Assembly: GCF_002288925.2 (NCBI RefSeq)
Contig: NW_022098050.1
Coordinates: 7,954,452 to 8,018,451 of the forward strand
Direction: 5' to 3'
Source: Delphinapterus leucas
Lineage: Eukaryota; Chordata; Mammalia; Artiodactyla; Monodontidae
DNA: 64,000 nt
Shown: positions 1-10,805 of the stretch, in pieces
Position numbering within the stretch: position 1 is the first letter of the stretch
How the letters are laid out: every line of letters starts with the position of its first letter
Notes under the pieces: model-generated
Told to the model about the DNA's origin: nothing
Seen by the model: only the letters and a program-made list of their open reading frames with translations
Databases searched by the model: none
Position numbers and translations under genes: made by a program

Positions 1-888
1 TGTGAAAATTCTGTGATATTATTTCTACTTTGTGAAGCATATTGAGAGTTCTGTGACATAATTTATGGTTTATTTTTATGATTTTTCATGTGTGTTTGAA
101 GAAGAGGCATATTCTCTAACATTTGAGTGTAAAGTTCAAAATAAGTCCACATGACCTACCTTACTGATGTTTTCTGGGTATTCTACATCATAACTGAATT
201 TTTGTCCACTTGTCTTGGGCTGAAATTGGTATGTTAAATTTGTCTATTATTATTCTGTTTTGGTCTATTTCTCCCTGCACACTTTGGTATCAGGATTGCA
301 ACTCCTGCTTTTCTGACTTGTTTGTGTTTTTTGTCATACTTTTACATTAGTTTAGTTTTAATCTTTATGAATCACTGTTTTATTATGTGTGTGTATGTAA
401 GATAAGCAAAATATTTTTTGAGAGCCAATTTGAAAATTCTTTTCTTTGGAAAGCTGACGTAAGCTCATTTCCATTTATTGATATGACTAATATATATGAC
501 CTCAACTCTATTATTTTATATTTTCTGTGGTATTATCCTATATTTACCATGTTTCTCTCTGTGGCCTGTTTCCTTTTATTATTTTTTTAATTCTTTTGAT
601 GGTTAGCAAATTTGCATTTTTTTTCTATTGGTTTTCATTTTACCATTTCCTTTGATATTGCTGTTAGTCCCATTTTTTCTTACTTAGGCTTTACTATTTA
701 TTTTGTCAGGTTTGAATGATGTCCATTGACTACCACTTATTACATATATATAGTCAGTAAGTTTATCGTACTGTACCATTTCTCTCTTGCTTCTCTACTC
801 ATTTAGGGCTGTGTTGTTCCTATTTTGTCCAAATATGGGGTGGGTAAATTTGCACTTGCAAAAGGGCAATAAGAATCTAGATTATAAA
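1..888 (-). mobile_element. Old LINE-1 (L1M-type) fragment, antisense, ORF2 5' part
   Basis: The plus strand is T-rich and reads as the complement of the endonuclease/early ORF2 part of an old L1. Recognisable segments lie near 230-330 (complement of the region around the endonuclease domain) and 470-570. The frame is broken many times, so this is a dead relic. It is interrupted at its right end by the SINE at 900. The subfamily is not certain; L1M class is inferred from the high divergence. Confidence 0.6.
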
Positions 889-899
889 ATATTTCCCAG

Positions 900-1209
900 G
901 GACTCCCCTGCTGGCGCAGTGGTTAAGAATCCACCTGCCAATGCAGTGGACACAGGTTCCATCCCTGGTCCAGGAATATCCCACATGCCACGGAGCAACT
1001 AAGCCCACGTGCCACAACTGGTGAGTCTGCACTCTATAGAGCCCGCGTGCCACAATTACTGAGCCTGCATGCCACAACTAATGAGCCTGTGCACCACAAC
1101 TACTGAAGCCCACGCACCTAGAGCCTGTGCTCCACAACAAGAGAAGCCACCACAATGAGAAGACCCAATGCAGCCAAAAATTAATTAATTAATTAATTTA
1201 AAAAAGATA
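900..1209 (+). mobile_element. CHR-type tRNA-Glu SINE, long form
   Basis: This is a full-length SINE with a tRNA-Glu-like head holding box A- and box B-like motifs, a CA/CACAAC-rich body and an (ATTA)n tail at about 1181-1200. It is flanked by an 11-bp target-site duplication, atatttcccag, at 889-899 and 1210-1220, which proves retroposition by L1 machinery. It is moderately diverged from the other copies in the window. Confidence 0.93.
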
Positions 1210-1220
1210 TATTTCCCAGA

Positions 1221-1891
1221 TGCTCCCACTAGAATGTTCAAACTTTAAAGGACTTGCAATACTGAGTTTGGTGAGAATGAAGAGTAACAAGAAATCTCAT
1301 ACATTTGCTGATGGGAGTGTAAAATTATACAACTATTTTGAAAGCTGTTTGGAAGTTTCTACTAAAGCTAAAAACATCCTATACCTGTTAAGTGAACAAT
1401 TTCACAACTGAGTATATACCCAAGAGAAATGAGTGCTTCTGTCCACCAAACACGTTCAAGAAAGTTCCATGAAGGGTTATTCGTAACAGGTAAACACTGG
1501 AAACAACCCAAATGTCAATCAAGTAGAACTGATAGCTATTTGTATATTCATATAATGACTACACAACAATGAAAAAGATTAACCTTCTGCCACAAGCACC
1601 AACCTAGATCTCACAGTCAGATTATTAAACAAAAAAAGTCACAAAACAGTACATGCTGTATAATTCCACTCATAAAAACTTTAAAAACAAGCAAAATAAT
1701 CAACAATGATGGCAGTCAGAATAATGGTCACTTTTATGGGATATTAGCTGGGAAAGGGCATGAGAGGGCTTTTTGGGCAGCTGGGAATGTTCTATATCTT
1801 AATATGGGGTGGTGATTATATAGGTGTTTACATGTAAAATTTCATTGTGCATTTAAGATTTATGTACTTTACTGTATGTAGTTATACTTTA

Positions 1892-1892
<1 letters not shown>
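1221..1892 (+). mobile_element. Old LINE-1 (L1M-type) 3' end
   Basis: The segment follows the well-known old L1 3' end: the ORF2 tail (three-figure matches near 1300-1400), the stretch describing the conserved ORF2 C-terminus near 1440-1560, then the 3'UTR up to the A/T-rich end at 1892. Stops and indels are frequent. It lies next to an antisense L1 piece on the left, so two separate L1 relics abut here. Its poly(A) end appears to have seeded the CA microsatellite that follows. Confidence 0.8.

Positions 1893-1936
<44 letters not shown>
1893..1936. repeat. (CA)n microsatellite
   Basis: About 22 uninterrupted CA units directly follow the A-rich end of an L1. Uninterrupted runs of this length are usually polymorphic. 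Long open frames crossing it only reflect the dinucleotide repeat. Confidence 0.98.
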
Positions 1937-1937
<1 letters not shown>

Positions 1938-2452
1938 TCTTCCCTGGCAGGAACTCACAATGAGGAGGGGAGGTACATGAGAGCAGTTCCTGAGGGGAAA
2001 GGAGATGTGGGAAGGCAGCCAGGGAGGGGAGGGGAGCACTAATGTTTAATTTTGCTTGAGAGTCACTCCTGCCCAAACCAGTCTTCACTTCTGCTGCATC
2101 TACCCCATGAAATATGTATAATCCCAGGTGTTGCCTGGCTCTGCCCACTATGACTGTCAGGGTAATGGTAGGAAACGTGTTGTTTCCTTACAGTGGGTCA
2201 CCCAGGGCTGTCACACGAATATGGAGAACAGGCTGTTGGTACTCTTTCAGCTGTCGCTGGCGGCGCTGCCCAGAAAGACAACCCTTCTAAAGGACCCCCT
2301 ACATTATACTTTCGGGTGAATCATGGGGACTAGAGCACTTTTATATCTGTCAGGCCAGTCTTTATACCCAGATAAGGATCTAAGTTCACTGAACACCTTG
2401 GGGAATTTACAACCCTTTTGTGGTCACTTGATGTCTTCTCTAACGCCATCAC

Positions 2453-2453
<1 letters not shown>
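1937..2453. other. No recognised feature
   Basis: This is relatively GC-balanced sequence between two CA microsatellites. I see no transposon family, splice-bounded exon or RNA gene that I can support. Confidence 0.5.

Positions 2454-2502
<49 letters not shown>
2454..2502. repeat. (CA)n microsatellite
   Basis: About 24 uninterrupted CA units. It is the second such array within 600 bp, separated from the first by unique sequence. Confidence 0.98.
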
Positions 2503-2506
<4 letters not shown>

Positions 2507-3048
2507 AAGCACTTTGCATTACTGTGTGCTCTTCAAGCCAATTGAAATTCACTGCCAAACCTGGTTGCAACCATACTTAGATATCTCAGGATTTGGGGTT
2601 TGCTAGATGAGCTGAGGAGGAAGAGGTCACATAAATCAATGAAATGACCACATTCTACTTCTTCATTTAGGGGAAGTAATGAAAGGCCCCCACAAAGTAG
2701 ATAGTTGACTTTTTGGTGGTGACACAAGCTTGATTTCATCCCTCAAAGGTCTGACACTCTGGTAGCTCAAATAAGTATTCACTGTCCTAAGTCCTGTACT
2801 GAACTTCTCAAAAGAAGACTGGAAGTTTTCTTCCCTCTTCTGGTTTGCACCTCCTTTTTACAATTCTGTTATTTCTCCTCCTTTGCATCACTGAGGCCAC
2901 CACCAACACAGCTACCCGGCCCATCCTGGTATTCACTTCCACCCTTTTCTATCATTTATTAATTTGACAAATGTTTGTTGAGGTTCTGGGATGTATGCTC
3001 AGCCACTATGTGTAAGAAGACATGAAAGACATTGTATCTATTGCAAGA
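2503..3048. other. No recognised feature; weak ancient-repeat signal
   Basis: Mostly unassigned. Near 2945-3010 there is a stretch like the mammal-wide motif around 'caaatgtttgttgag', often seen in L2/MIR-age repeats, but too short to name. Confidence 0.35.
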
Positions 3049-3545
3049 TGTGGTCCCCAAAAAAGGAGGCTTTGAGATGAAGATTAGCATGCATGAACTT
3101 TATCAGGGACTAATTTTGGGATTAGCACCTGTGAAAGATAAGAAGGAAGACAGATAGGGCAGCGGGCAATGTTAGGCTCTGACGTAGTGACAAGAAAGGC
3201 CTCAGCCAAATTGATAGGGAGCTCAGAAGCAGGAAGAGCCCTATAGAGTCGTCCCCAGTTGGGGTGAGGGGGCTGGGCCTTTATACCCTGAAATCAACCA
3301 GCCACTGGATGCAGGCGATCCCCAGAAGGGAGGCATAATCTTGGGTGAGGCATCTCTCTTCAGCCAATGGCAATCCTGGGGAAGAAGGCTGATGGTTGAG
3401 GGTTGTGGGCCAGCAGTTCTCACAGCAGCTGGGGAAGTAAGTACTTCTATCCAGAAGGTGGCATCTGGGTAGCATGTCACAGCATCCACAACAGTCCCTT
3501 TCCTAAAGTCCTCACTGTCTGGGCCAGGGTGGTGGTGGGGGTGGG
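3049..3545 (-). mobile_element. Solitary LTR-like repeat, family A (copy 3)
   Basis: The segment resembles 40908-41339: both carry a TTTAT-type antisense polyadenylation region near the left end, a shared block (cctcagccaa... / ggagctcagaagcagg at about 3199-3236, compare 41050-41085) and a shared block near the atgcag motif. I read it as an antisense solo LTR. The Repbase name is not known to me, and the right edge is approximate. Confidence 0.5.
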
Positions 3546-3674
3546 GTGATAGAGACTCAGAAATGGATAAAAAGTCTTTATTGTTGCCCAATATCTGGCC
3601 AAGGCCTCCTGAGCTGTTTTTCCTCACAACACTCCTGGAACTAAATATGTGGGGTTTTTCCCACATCAAAAACC

Positions 3675-4079
3675 AGTTTTTAACTGGATTGTTTGTTTTT
3701 TTGATATTGAGCTGCATATGCTGCTTGTATATTTTGGAGATCAATCTTTTGTCTGTTGTTTCATTTGCAAATATTTTCTTCCATTCTGAGGGTTGTCTTT
3801 TTGTCTTGTTTATGGTTTCCTTTGTCTTGTTTATGGTTTCCTTTGCTGTGCAAAAGTATTTGCATCTATTATCATCAAGGATATCAGCCTGCAATTTTCC
3901 TTTCTTGTTGTGTCCTTGTTAGGCTTTGATATCAAAGTAATGCTGTCCAGGTAAAATGAGTTTGGTAGTGTTCCCTCGTCTTCTGTTTTTGCGAAGAGTT
4001 TGAAAAGGATTGGTGTTAACTCTTCCTTAAATATCTGGTTGAATTTGCCAGTGAAGTCATTTGGTTCTGGACTTTTCTT
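3675..4079 (-). mobile_element. LINE-1 ORF2 fragments, antisense, rearranged
   Basis: Two antisense L1 ORF2 pieces are joined. 3675-3890 encodes, on the minus strand, the ORF2 C-terminal region (motifs [22 protein letters not shown]), and 3905-4079 matches a part of ORF2 nearer the reverse transcriptase. The order shows an internal deletion or two insertions. A perfect 21-bp tandem duplication at 3801-3821 and 3822-3842 repeats seven codons of the dead frame. Confidence 0.8.
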
Positions 4080-4380
4080 TTTTAAAAGGTTTTTTTTTAG
4101 TTATAGTTATTTTAATACTTTTGTCTTTTAGCCTTTATAATGGAGTTATAAGTGATTTTCCCATCACCATTACTATTTTAGAGTATTCTGAATTTAACTA
4201 TATGTTTACCTTTACCAGTGAATTTTATACTTTCATATATTTTCATGTTACTAATCAGTGTCCTTTAGTTTCAGCTTTAAGAACTCTCTTTAACATTTCT
4301 TGTAAGGCTGGTCTAGTGGTGATAAACTCCTTCAGCTTTTGTTTTTCTGGGAAACTCTTCATCTCTCCTTCAGTTCTTTT
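4080..4380 (-). mobile_element. Old LINE-1 (L1M) 3' non-coding region, antisense, part 1
   Basis: This matches the complement of the long A/G-rich 3' region of old L1s (the stretch ending in the block that reads, on the plus strand, tttcttgtaaggctggtcta). The same element resumes at 6634 after two insertions, so parts at 4080-4380, 6634-7396 and 7751-8222 were once one piece. Confidence 0.65.
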
Positions 4381-4717
4381 TTGTTTGTTTGTTTTGGCTA
4401 TGTTGGGTCTTCATTGCTGTGCACGGGCTTCCTCTAGTTGCGGTGAGCGGGGGGCCACTCTTCGTTGCAGTGCGCGGGCTTCTCATTGTTGTGGCTTCTC
4501 TTGTTGCAGAGCACAGACTCTAGGTGCACGGGCTTCAGTAGTTGTGGCACGTGGGCTCAGCGGCTGTGGCTCGCAGGCTCCAGAGCTCAGGCTCAGCAGC
4601 TGTGGCACATGGGCCCAGTTGCTCCACAGCATGTGGGATCTTCCCAGGCCAGGGCTCGAACCCATGTCCCCTGCATTGGCAGGCAGATTCTTAACCACTG
4701 GGCCACCAGAGAAGCCC
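4381..4717 (-). mobile_element. CHR-type tRNA-Glu SINE, long form, antisense
   Basis: A full-length SINE lies on the minus strand: T-rich tail on the left, then the GTTG-rich body, and the tRNA-Glu-like head ending near 4717. The target-site duplication ctctccttcagttctttt is at 4363-4380 and 4718-4735. The insertion point is at the edge of a larger, earlier insertion (4736-6633). Confidence 0.93.
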
Positions 4718-4735
4718 CTCTCCTTCAGTTCTTTT

Positions 4736-6295
4736 TTTTTAATTTTAAAAAAATTTTTATCCATTAATTACTTTAATGCAAAAGTCAAATTGATTTATTA
4801 ATACATATTTTAAAACTTCACATGTATGCACATACATACATACAGAAACGTACTACATATAATATCATTGCAACATGTGCATTATTCTGTCCTTAAAGCT
4901 TTAAACCAGTAATACATATATGTATATGTATGTATATACGATGTATTTTTTCAAGTCATATTTTAACCTACTTACATTAAAAATATTGATGCTTAGCAGC
5001 TTTAGGTATTCAATAGCGATATAGAATGTATCCACTAACATAGGAAGTTTTATTGGATAGTGCTAATTTTGATATTCTCTTTTTGCTGGGCAAGCATTTA
5101 CACTGAGTAATTACTATGACAAAATAATAGTTGAAGAATCACCTTTGTACAAGAATTTGTACTCATGTATGAGCATTTCACCAGGATACATACCAAAAGT
5201 AGAATTACAGATTTATAAAAGATATTTGAAATTTTGAATAATATATATCAGCAGGTTGCCTTTCAAAGAAGCTATACAACCAAAAGTATATGTGATCATC
5301 CATTTAACCATAACTTCTCTGATATTTGAGTTTTAAAATATTTTCATGTATTAAATCTGATGCTCACTTAGTCTACTTTGTAAAATGCTTTCCACACTTA
5401 GCTTCTGCAATCAATACTGTCCCTGATTCTCTTCCTGCTTATCTATATTCCCCTTGTTTTCTACAGTGCCCCTTTCTTCTGGATGTCTTTAAAATGGGAT
5501 GTTTACCTCAAGATTTTATCCATGGTGCTATTGTTTTACTACTCTGCACTCTGCACCGTGTCAATATCTTTAGGTATATAAAATCCTTTTTTTCCCCCAA
5601 GTTTCTACTGCTATCTCTAAATATCTCCTAATGAACAGTCCCAGCCTAGAACGCATGCTCCACATTAACGGGGGGAAGATTGTCTTTTTTCTCATCTTTT
5701 TCCTCAAAGCCTATCACTGTATCTGGCACACTGTAGCCTCAAAATATACAGCATATGATGGTTGACTAAATGAATAAACAGTGGAAGATAGAAAATTTAA
5801 TAAGAATAATTTTAAAAATCTATACTTGTTCATTGGTTTCTCAAAATAGGTATTAATCTTCATCCTTTGCCATTATCCTGATTTGATCAATTTTATACTG
5901 TAATGATTTTCTTTCTATAGTAAGAAGGAAGAAAATCACTTTTTCCTTCTTCTCTTCCGCTCTCTCTTCTCATCACACCAAATCTCCTTGCAATTTTATT
6001 GCTCCTGTACTTTCTAGGCTTGTTTTGAACATATACTTGGGTATATAATATTTAGGTCAGATAAATAAGGATAGGGTGAAATTTGACTTTTAACTGAGGC
6101 AATCAGATTTAACATTTTGCCACATGCATAACAAAGTTTGCGGTATTTCATATAGTGTGCTCTTAAAAATTGAAAACTTCAAATTTATGTTATAAAAGAC
6201 TTGCAGTAACAAAAACAGGAATTCTCCCATTTGCTTTTCTATATTTGAATTTAAAAAGAATAAAATCTTCTAAGTAATAAGAGAAGTTTTTAAGA
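4736..6295 (-). other. Left part of a 1.9-kb retroposed-looking block of unknown origin
   Basis: The block 4736-6633 splits an old L1 and is bounded by copies of the L1 target (4360-4377 or 4718-4732, and 6634-6649), like a target-site duplication of about 15 bp. Its left edge is T/A-rich (4731-4757), as expected for an antisense poly(A) tail, and an ATTAAA hexamer lies on the minus strand at about 4772-4777. Inside, 5120-5330 resembles an old antisense L1 3' end and 5640-5790 resembles an L2 3' end. I infer insertion of a minus-strand transcript, but the source is unknown. Confidence 0.45.
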
Positions 6296-6633
6296 TGTCA
6301 CAAAGATTAAAGATTTTATAATAGGAAGATTATATTGTATTATCGAGGGGGTCCCAATCTAGTTACATGTCACTTTAAAAACAGAGGGATGTGACAGAAG
6401 TTAGTGAGAAGGCAAAATCAGAGTGATTCCAAGTGTGAGAACTCAGCACACAATAATGGGCCCTTAGATGAAAGGGACAATGTGGAAAAAACAGACAGAG
6501 GCCTCAAGGAGCTAGGAGTGTCCCTCAGCTGACATTTAGTAAGGAAAACAAGGACCTCAGCCCTACAACCACAAGGAGGAGATTCTGCTAACAATCTGAG
6601 TGAGTCTGGGATTGGGTTCAATCTCAAAGCCTC
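6296..6633 (+). mobile_element. MLT1-type (MaLR) LTR fragment
   Basis: The middle of a MaLR LTR of the MLT1D-like type is recognisable, from the block around gattatattgtattatcgag through cagccctacaaccacaagg to the cut at about 6633. Both LTR ends are missing. The right edge coincides with the boundary of the retroposed-looking block, so the LTR sequence may have formed the 5' end of the inserted RNA. Confidence 0.7.
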
Positions 6634-7396
6634 CATCTCCTTCAGTTCTGAAGGACAACTTTAACAGGTAGAATATTCTTCGTTGGCAGTTTTTTTTTTT
6701 TCTTTCAGCACTGAGAATATATCATACTACTCCCCTCTGGCCTGCAAGATTTCTGCTGGAAAAAACACTGATTATTTCCTTGGGGGGTCCCCTTGTACAT
6801 AAAAATTTGCTTTTCCCTTCCTGCTTTTATTATTCTCTCTCTGTCTTTAACTTTCGACAATTTAATTATAATGTATCTCATGTGAGTGTTTGAATTCTTT
6901 TCTGAAACTCTCTGGGCTTCCGGGATCTGGGTGTCTGTTTCTTTCCCAAGGTTAGCCATTATTTCTTTGAATAAGCTTTCTTCCCCTTTGTTTCTTTCTT
7001 TGTTTTCTCTCTTTGCCTTCTGGGACTCTGGTAGTGCATATGTTGGCTGTTTTATAGTGTCCCATAAATCCCTTAAGCTATACTCACTCTTTTTCATTCT
7101 TTTTTTCTTTTTGCTTTTCTGACTGGATGAATTCCACTGCCCAGTATTCAAAGTTCACTAATTCTTTCCCCAGCTTGACCTGTTGTTGAACCCCTCTATT
7201 GAATTTTTCAGTTCAGTTATTTTATTGTTCAGCTATATGATTTCTGTTTGGTACTTTTTAAATATTTCCTATCTTTTTTGTTGAAATCCTCACTTTATTC
7301 ATGCATTGTTCTCCTGACCTCAGTGAGCATCTTTACAACTGTTAATTTGAACTCTCTTCTGGATAATTCACTTATCTCTGTTTTATTAAGATTGAT
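6634..7396 (-). mobile_element. Old LINE-1 (L1M) 3' non-coding region, antisense, part 2
   Basis: This continues the element from 4380 in register, starting with a repeat of the target sequence (6634-6649). It carries the typical antisense blocks, for example about 6700-6760 and 6890-7060. It is interrupted at 7397 by a SINE and resumes at 7751. Confidence 0.75.
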
Positions 7397-7400
7397 CTCT

Positions 7401-7750
7401 GGGACTTCCCTGGTGGCGCAGTTGTTAAGAATTCACCTGTCAATGTAGGGGACACAGGTTCAAGCCCTGGTCCGGGAAGATCCCACATGCCACGGAGCAA
7501 CTAAGCCCATGTGCCACAACTATTGAGCCTGTGCTCTAGACCCTGAAAGCCACAACTACTAAGACTGTGTTCCACAACTACTGAAGCCTGCATGCCTAGA
7601 GCCCATGCTCCGCAACAAGAGAAGCCACCGCAACAAGAAGCCCGTGCACCACAACGAAGAGTAGCCCCTGCTCACCGCAACTAGAGAAAGCTTGTGCGCA
7701 GCAACAAAGACCCAATGCAGCCAAAAATAAATAAATAAATAATTTTTAAA
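7401..7750 (+). mobile_element. CHR-type tRNA-Glu SINE, long form
   Basis: A complete SINE with tRNA-Glu-like head from 7401, long CACAAC-rich body and an (AAAT)n tail. The target-site duplication aagattgat is at 7388-7396 and 7751-7759, within the antisense L1. Confidence 0.94.
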
Positions 7751-8222
7751 AAGATTGATTTATGGAGATTTATCTTGTTCTTTTGTTTGAAATACAGTCC
7801 CCTTTTTCTTAATTTTTCTTGACTCTCTGTGTTGGTTTCCACAAATTAGATAAAACCACCTCTCCCAGTCTTAACAGATTGGTCTCATTTAGGAGATAAA
7901 CCATGTCAATCAGTCTGGCCCAAGCTCCTGGTTGCCTCTCAAAACTTTGTGACTGTCAAAGTCATTGTCTTCATTCCTAGTGGATCTCAGTTTTTGTGTG
8001 TGTTGAGCCCCAGGAGTGTGCCAAAAGGGAGGATCACTATCAGTACCTAGATGCAGGTCATTTAGATGTGAGTATTTTCTGTTTCCTGATGTGTAGGAGT
8101 CCCTCAGCTAGCTTCTGGGATTCTGTTAGAAGGGATTTCTCCATGTGTAGCTGTATATTTGGTGCATCCATGGGAAGAGGGAAATTCAAGAGCCTCCAAT
8201 GTTGACATCTTGGCCCAGAGTC
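7751..8222 (-). mobile_element. Old LINE-1 (L1M) 3' non-coding region, antisense, part 3
   Basis: The same old L1 resumes after the SINE and can be followed to about 8222, where the block ending in catcttggcccagag occurs. It is diverged, without any open frame of note. Confidence 0.6.
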
Positions 8223-9159
8223 TTTTGTTTTCAATTACTGTTTCCAACTGTGCTCTCAGTCACTCCTTTCTTGGTGAGGAGCTTCATATCTCACTTCAAT
8301 GGCTTTTCCAGTCACTTTCAGTAATTAAAGCCGTTTCATTCAAGTTTTCATGACTTAGTCCTATTCTTTTTACAAAGTCAATGTCATATTCAATCCAAAG
8401 CCTTTCTCTTTTCCCCAGAGGAAAAGCTAAACTTGTATGTCTAACAGCTTACATGTAGGGAACTTTAAGGGCCCGATGGCTGTGGTAGAGCACAAGGTCT
8501 GCTCTTTTAACCACTTTTACTCCATCTTCTTTGCAGTAAGGTGTAAAGAAAAGAGTAGGGAATGCCCAATGTGCTATTACACAATGGTTCATGGTGGGGT
8601 TGCTCTCCTTTCCTTACTTAGTTATAATTATTGCTCTGGCTTTTTGGCTTTGGGCTCTTTGGACAGGAGGTAACTCCCATAGGCCACATGATGAGAGGCC
8701 TTTTTTATGCTATTGCCCTAGGCATTGGTAAGCTGCTTCCCCACATTCTACTTGAACTTCAGAATTCTGCCACATGCCGTGATAGTCCCTAACAATGCTG
8801 TAGTCTTTAATCTCTTCAGTGGCTCCAAAATCAGGGGCCACTGAGAGGAGGAAGACATATCTCAGATCACAAACAGAACAATCTTCCCGAAGGAGATTTT
8901 TCCTTTCTTTAAGTCTTCTTATTTGGATTTATGGGGGAAGGGAGTGTGTAATTCTGCCCAATGGCAAATATTAGCAAGCCATACAGGGAGGCAGCAGCCT
9001 TGAACATCTGGTGGAGCAGTAGACTCTAAAAGCTGGAACATAAGATACTTAACACCTCTTTTTCTCAAACACCTCTTTTTCTCAGTCACAAATTTCAATA
9101 CTGCCCAGTAACACTAACCTAATATACTCTCAATAAATCCAATGTTATGTTAGGTACCT
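8223..9159. other. No recognised feature
   Basis: I could not assign this stretch to any repeat family. Open frames are short and lack splice-site support. It may be unique intergenic or intronic DNA. Confidence 0.4.
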
Positions 9160-9395
9160 TGAATCAATCAATTTATCTATCCATCTATCTGTCTAGCTAT
9201 CTATATTTCTCAGATACCTATAATGTACATATATGTAATGTACACATATATAATGCATATATATTTTAGGTTTTTCTATATTATAGTATTGTATATATAT
9301 TATGTGTGTATACATACACATATATGTATACATTCACACAATCATATGTACACACATGCATCATAAACACATGTGTATGTATACATGTGTGTTTA
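9160..9395. repeat. Degenerate tetranucleotide and (TA/TG/CA) simple repeat
   Basis: A run of imperfect (TCTA)n at about 9174-9205 is followed by alternating purine-pyrimidine TATA/TACA/TGTG sequence to about 9390. The open frames here are products of the repeat. Confidence 0.8.
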
Positions 9396-9799
9396 TATTC
9401 AGTGAGTTGGGTGTGGGAACAGGAGAACCATGGAATACTGCTGGATTGTGTACATTATATGTCTCTCCTTTCTCCAGTTTCCTCTATTTATTTAACGTGG
9501 TTTTAATTTTCTTTAAGTAAGGGGGTTCTGGGATTAATCTTAATTAAAAGAAAATGTCAGATGAAATCTTGTTTTTAATAAGGAAAGAATTAGAGAGTAT
9601 TAAAAGATAAAGACAAAGCAAAGAACCCGTGATGTAGAAGTAAAAGGTAATGAATGGTAGCAATGAAGGAAAAATAAACACAGACAGACCTGAGTAGGAT
9701 GAATGGTATGAATGAGCTACTAGAAAGAGGGGCTGGCTATAATAGGACAAATGTTTATAAAGCTTCTGTACCAGTTCCTAAAAACTGTGGAGGACAGAG
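9396..9799. other. No recognised feature
   Basis: AT-rich sequence without a recognisable repeat or gene. Confidence 0.4.
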
Positions 9800-10235
9800 G
9801 AAAATTAATATTTAATTCCATTATTTTCTTATATCTCACAATAATGGCAAAAATTAAGAATTTAACAAAACAAGTGAAGGAGAGGATGTGGATCAAAGGG
9901 AACTCATATATAGTTCATATATATGTGTATGAATTGATACAACTTCTGTGGAAAATAGTTGGACATAATCTCACAAAGTTGAACATGTGCACATCTTATA
10001 GTTCAGCAACCACTTGTAAGTGCATATAACTAAGAGAAACTCTCATAATTATGTTACAGGATATGTGCAATTCTTCATAGCAGCAATGTCTGTAATGGTA
10101 AGAAACAACCCCACCCCTAAATTCAGAACAACCCAATTGTCCACTGACATAAAAGTAAATAAAATAGGTTGTGGTATATTCACAAAAGAGCTATCATACA
10201 TCAGTAAAAATGAATGAGCTAAATTATGGCTGATA
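9800..10235 (+). mobile_element. Very old LINE-1 3' end
   Basis: The order of blocks (ggagaggatgtgg near 9880, a line like the ORF2 tail near 9950-10010, the TCCACTGACAT stretch near 10139 and tgtggtatattcac near 10170) is that of an old L1 3' end in sense orientation. It is strongly diverged. Confidence 0.65.
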
Positions 10236-10331
10236 CTGATTAGCTGATCATTGTACCTATTTTCTCTTATTCCTGGGAATACAGCTAGACTCTATTTTCC
10301 AGCCTCCCTTGAACTTATGTGTGATCATGTG
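10236..10331 (+). mobile_element. Ancient repeat B, left part (family not named)
   Basis: This is the left part of a mammal-wide repeat whose right part lies at 10806-11160; an LTR is inserted between. The block ccagcctcccttgaacttatgtg is characteristic. A related copy occurs at about 61440-61860. Confidence 0.5.
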
Positions 10332-10805
10332 TGTCATTTGGAATCCTCTGGGAAGCCAACACAAAGATGGAATTAGGAGTTTAAGAGTTTTATTGAGCTT
10401 GAGCCCTATGAATAACAAAGGGCAGAGGGAGCAAGAGTATTCAGGGAGACCCTTCAAACCATGATGCAGGTCTCACCCATGTGAAAGGAGAGGAGAAGGA
10501 AGGATACTTGGCTAAGAGAAACTTCAGACTGCAGCGCAGCTCTGAGAAAGTTTTGGCCAGTCCAATGTGAAGTCCCAACACAAAGATTGCCCACAGATAA
10601 ATTCTGCACTGGGTAAAAATGTCCAGCCCCTTGTAAACTTGCCACGCTGTCATTGGTTGGAAACTGCCTGGGAAACTAGCCTCACCTTGAATGTTGTGAT
10701 AGATCCTAAAGGTGATGCAGCTGGAGGCTGTCAGCTCACTGAATTCCTTCCAGGAGCTTCTGTGTTAAAGGGAGATCTGAGAAGCACACCTCCATGGTTG
10801 CCACA
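10332..10805 (-). mobile_element. Solo LTR, family A (copy 1), antisense
   Basis: A 474-bp element starts TG and ends CA and is flanked by catgtg-type duplications (10325-10331 tcatgtg and 10806-10812 ccatgtg). It sits in the middle of repeat B. A TTTATTG block near 10389 is the complement of an AATAAA signal, so the LTR points to the minus strand. It matches 60765-61181 in opposite orientation, for example around the aaagttttggcca motif. No retroviral internal sequence is attached, so it is a recombined solo LTR. Confidence 0.72.

Noticed and set aside
2323..2606. Open frames of 60-90 codons across the CA arrays, encoding Thr-His or Val-Cys repeats (also at 1882-2148 and 48957-49255)
   Set aside because: They are translations of dinucleotide microsatellites and have no coding support.
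3241..3894. 217-codon minus-strand open frame
   Set aside because: It joins a dead L1 ORF2 C-terminal fragment to LTR sequence; only the first half is L1-like and no complete domain is present.
4061..4801. 246-codon plus-strand open frame with hydrophobic start
   Set aside because: It starts at a non-ATG codon and runs through antisense L1 and then antisense SINE sequence; hydrophobicity reflects T-rich DNA.
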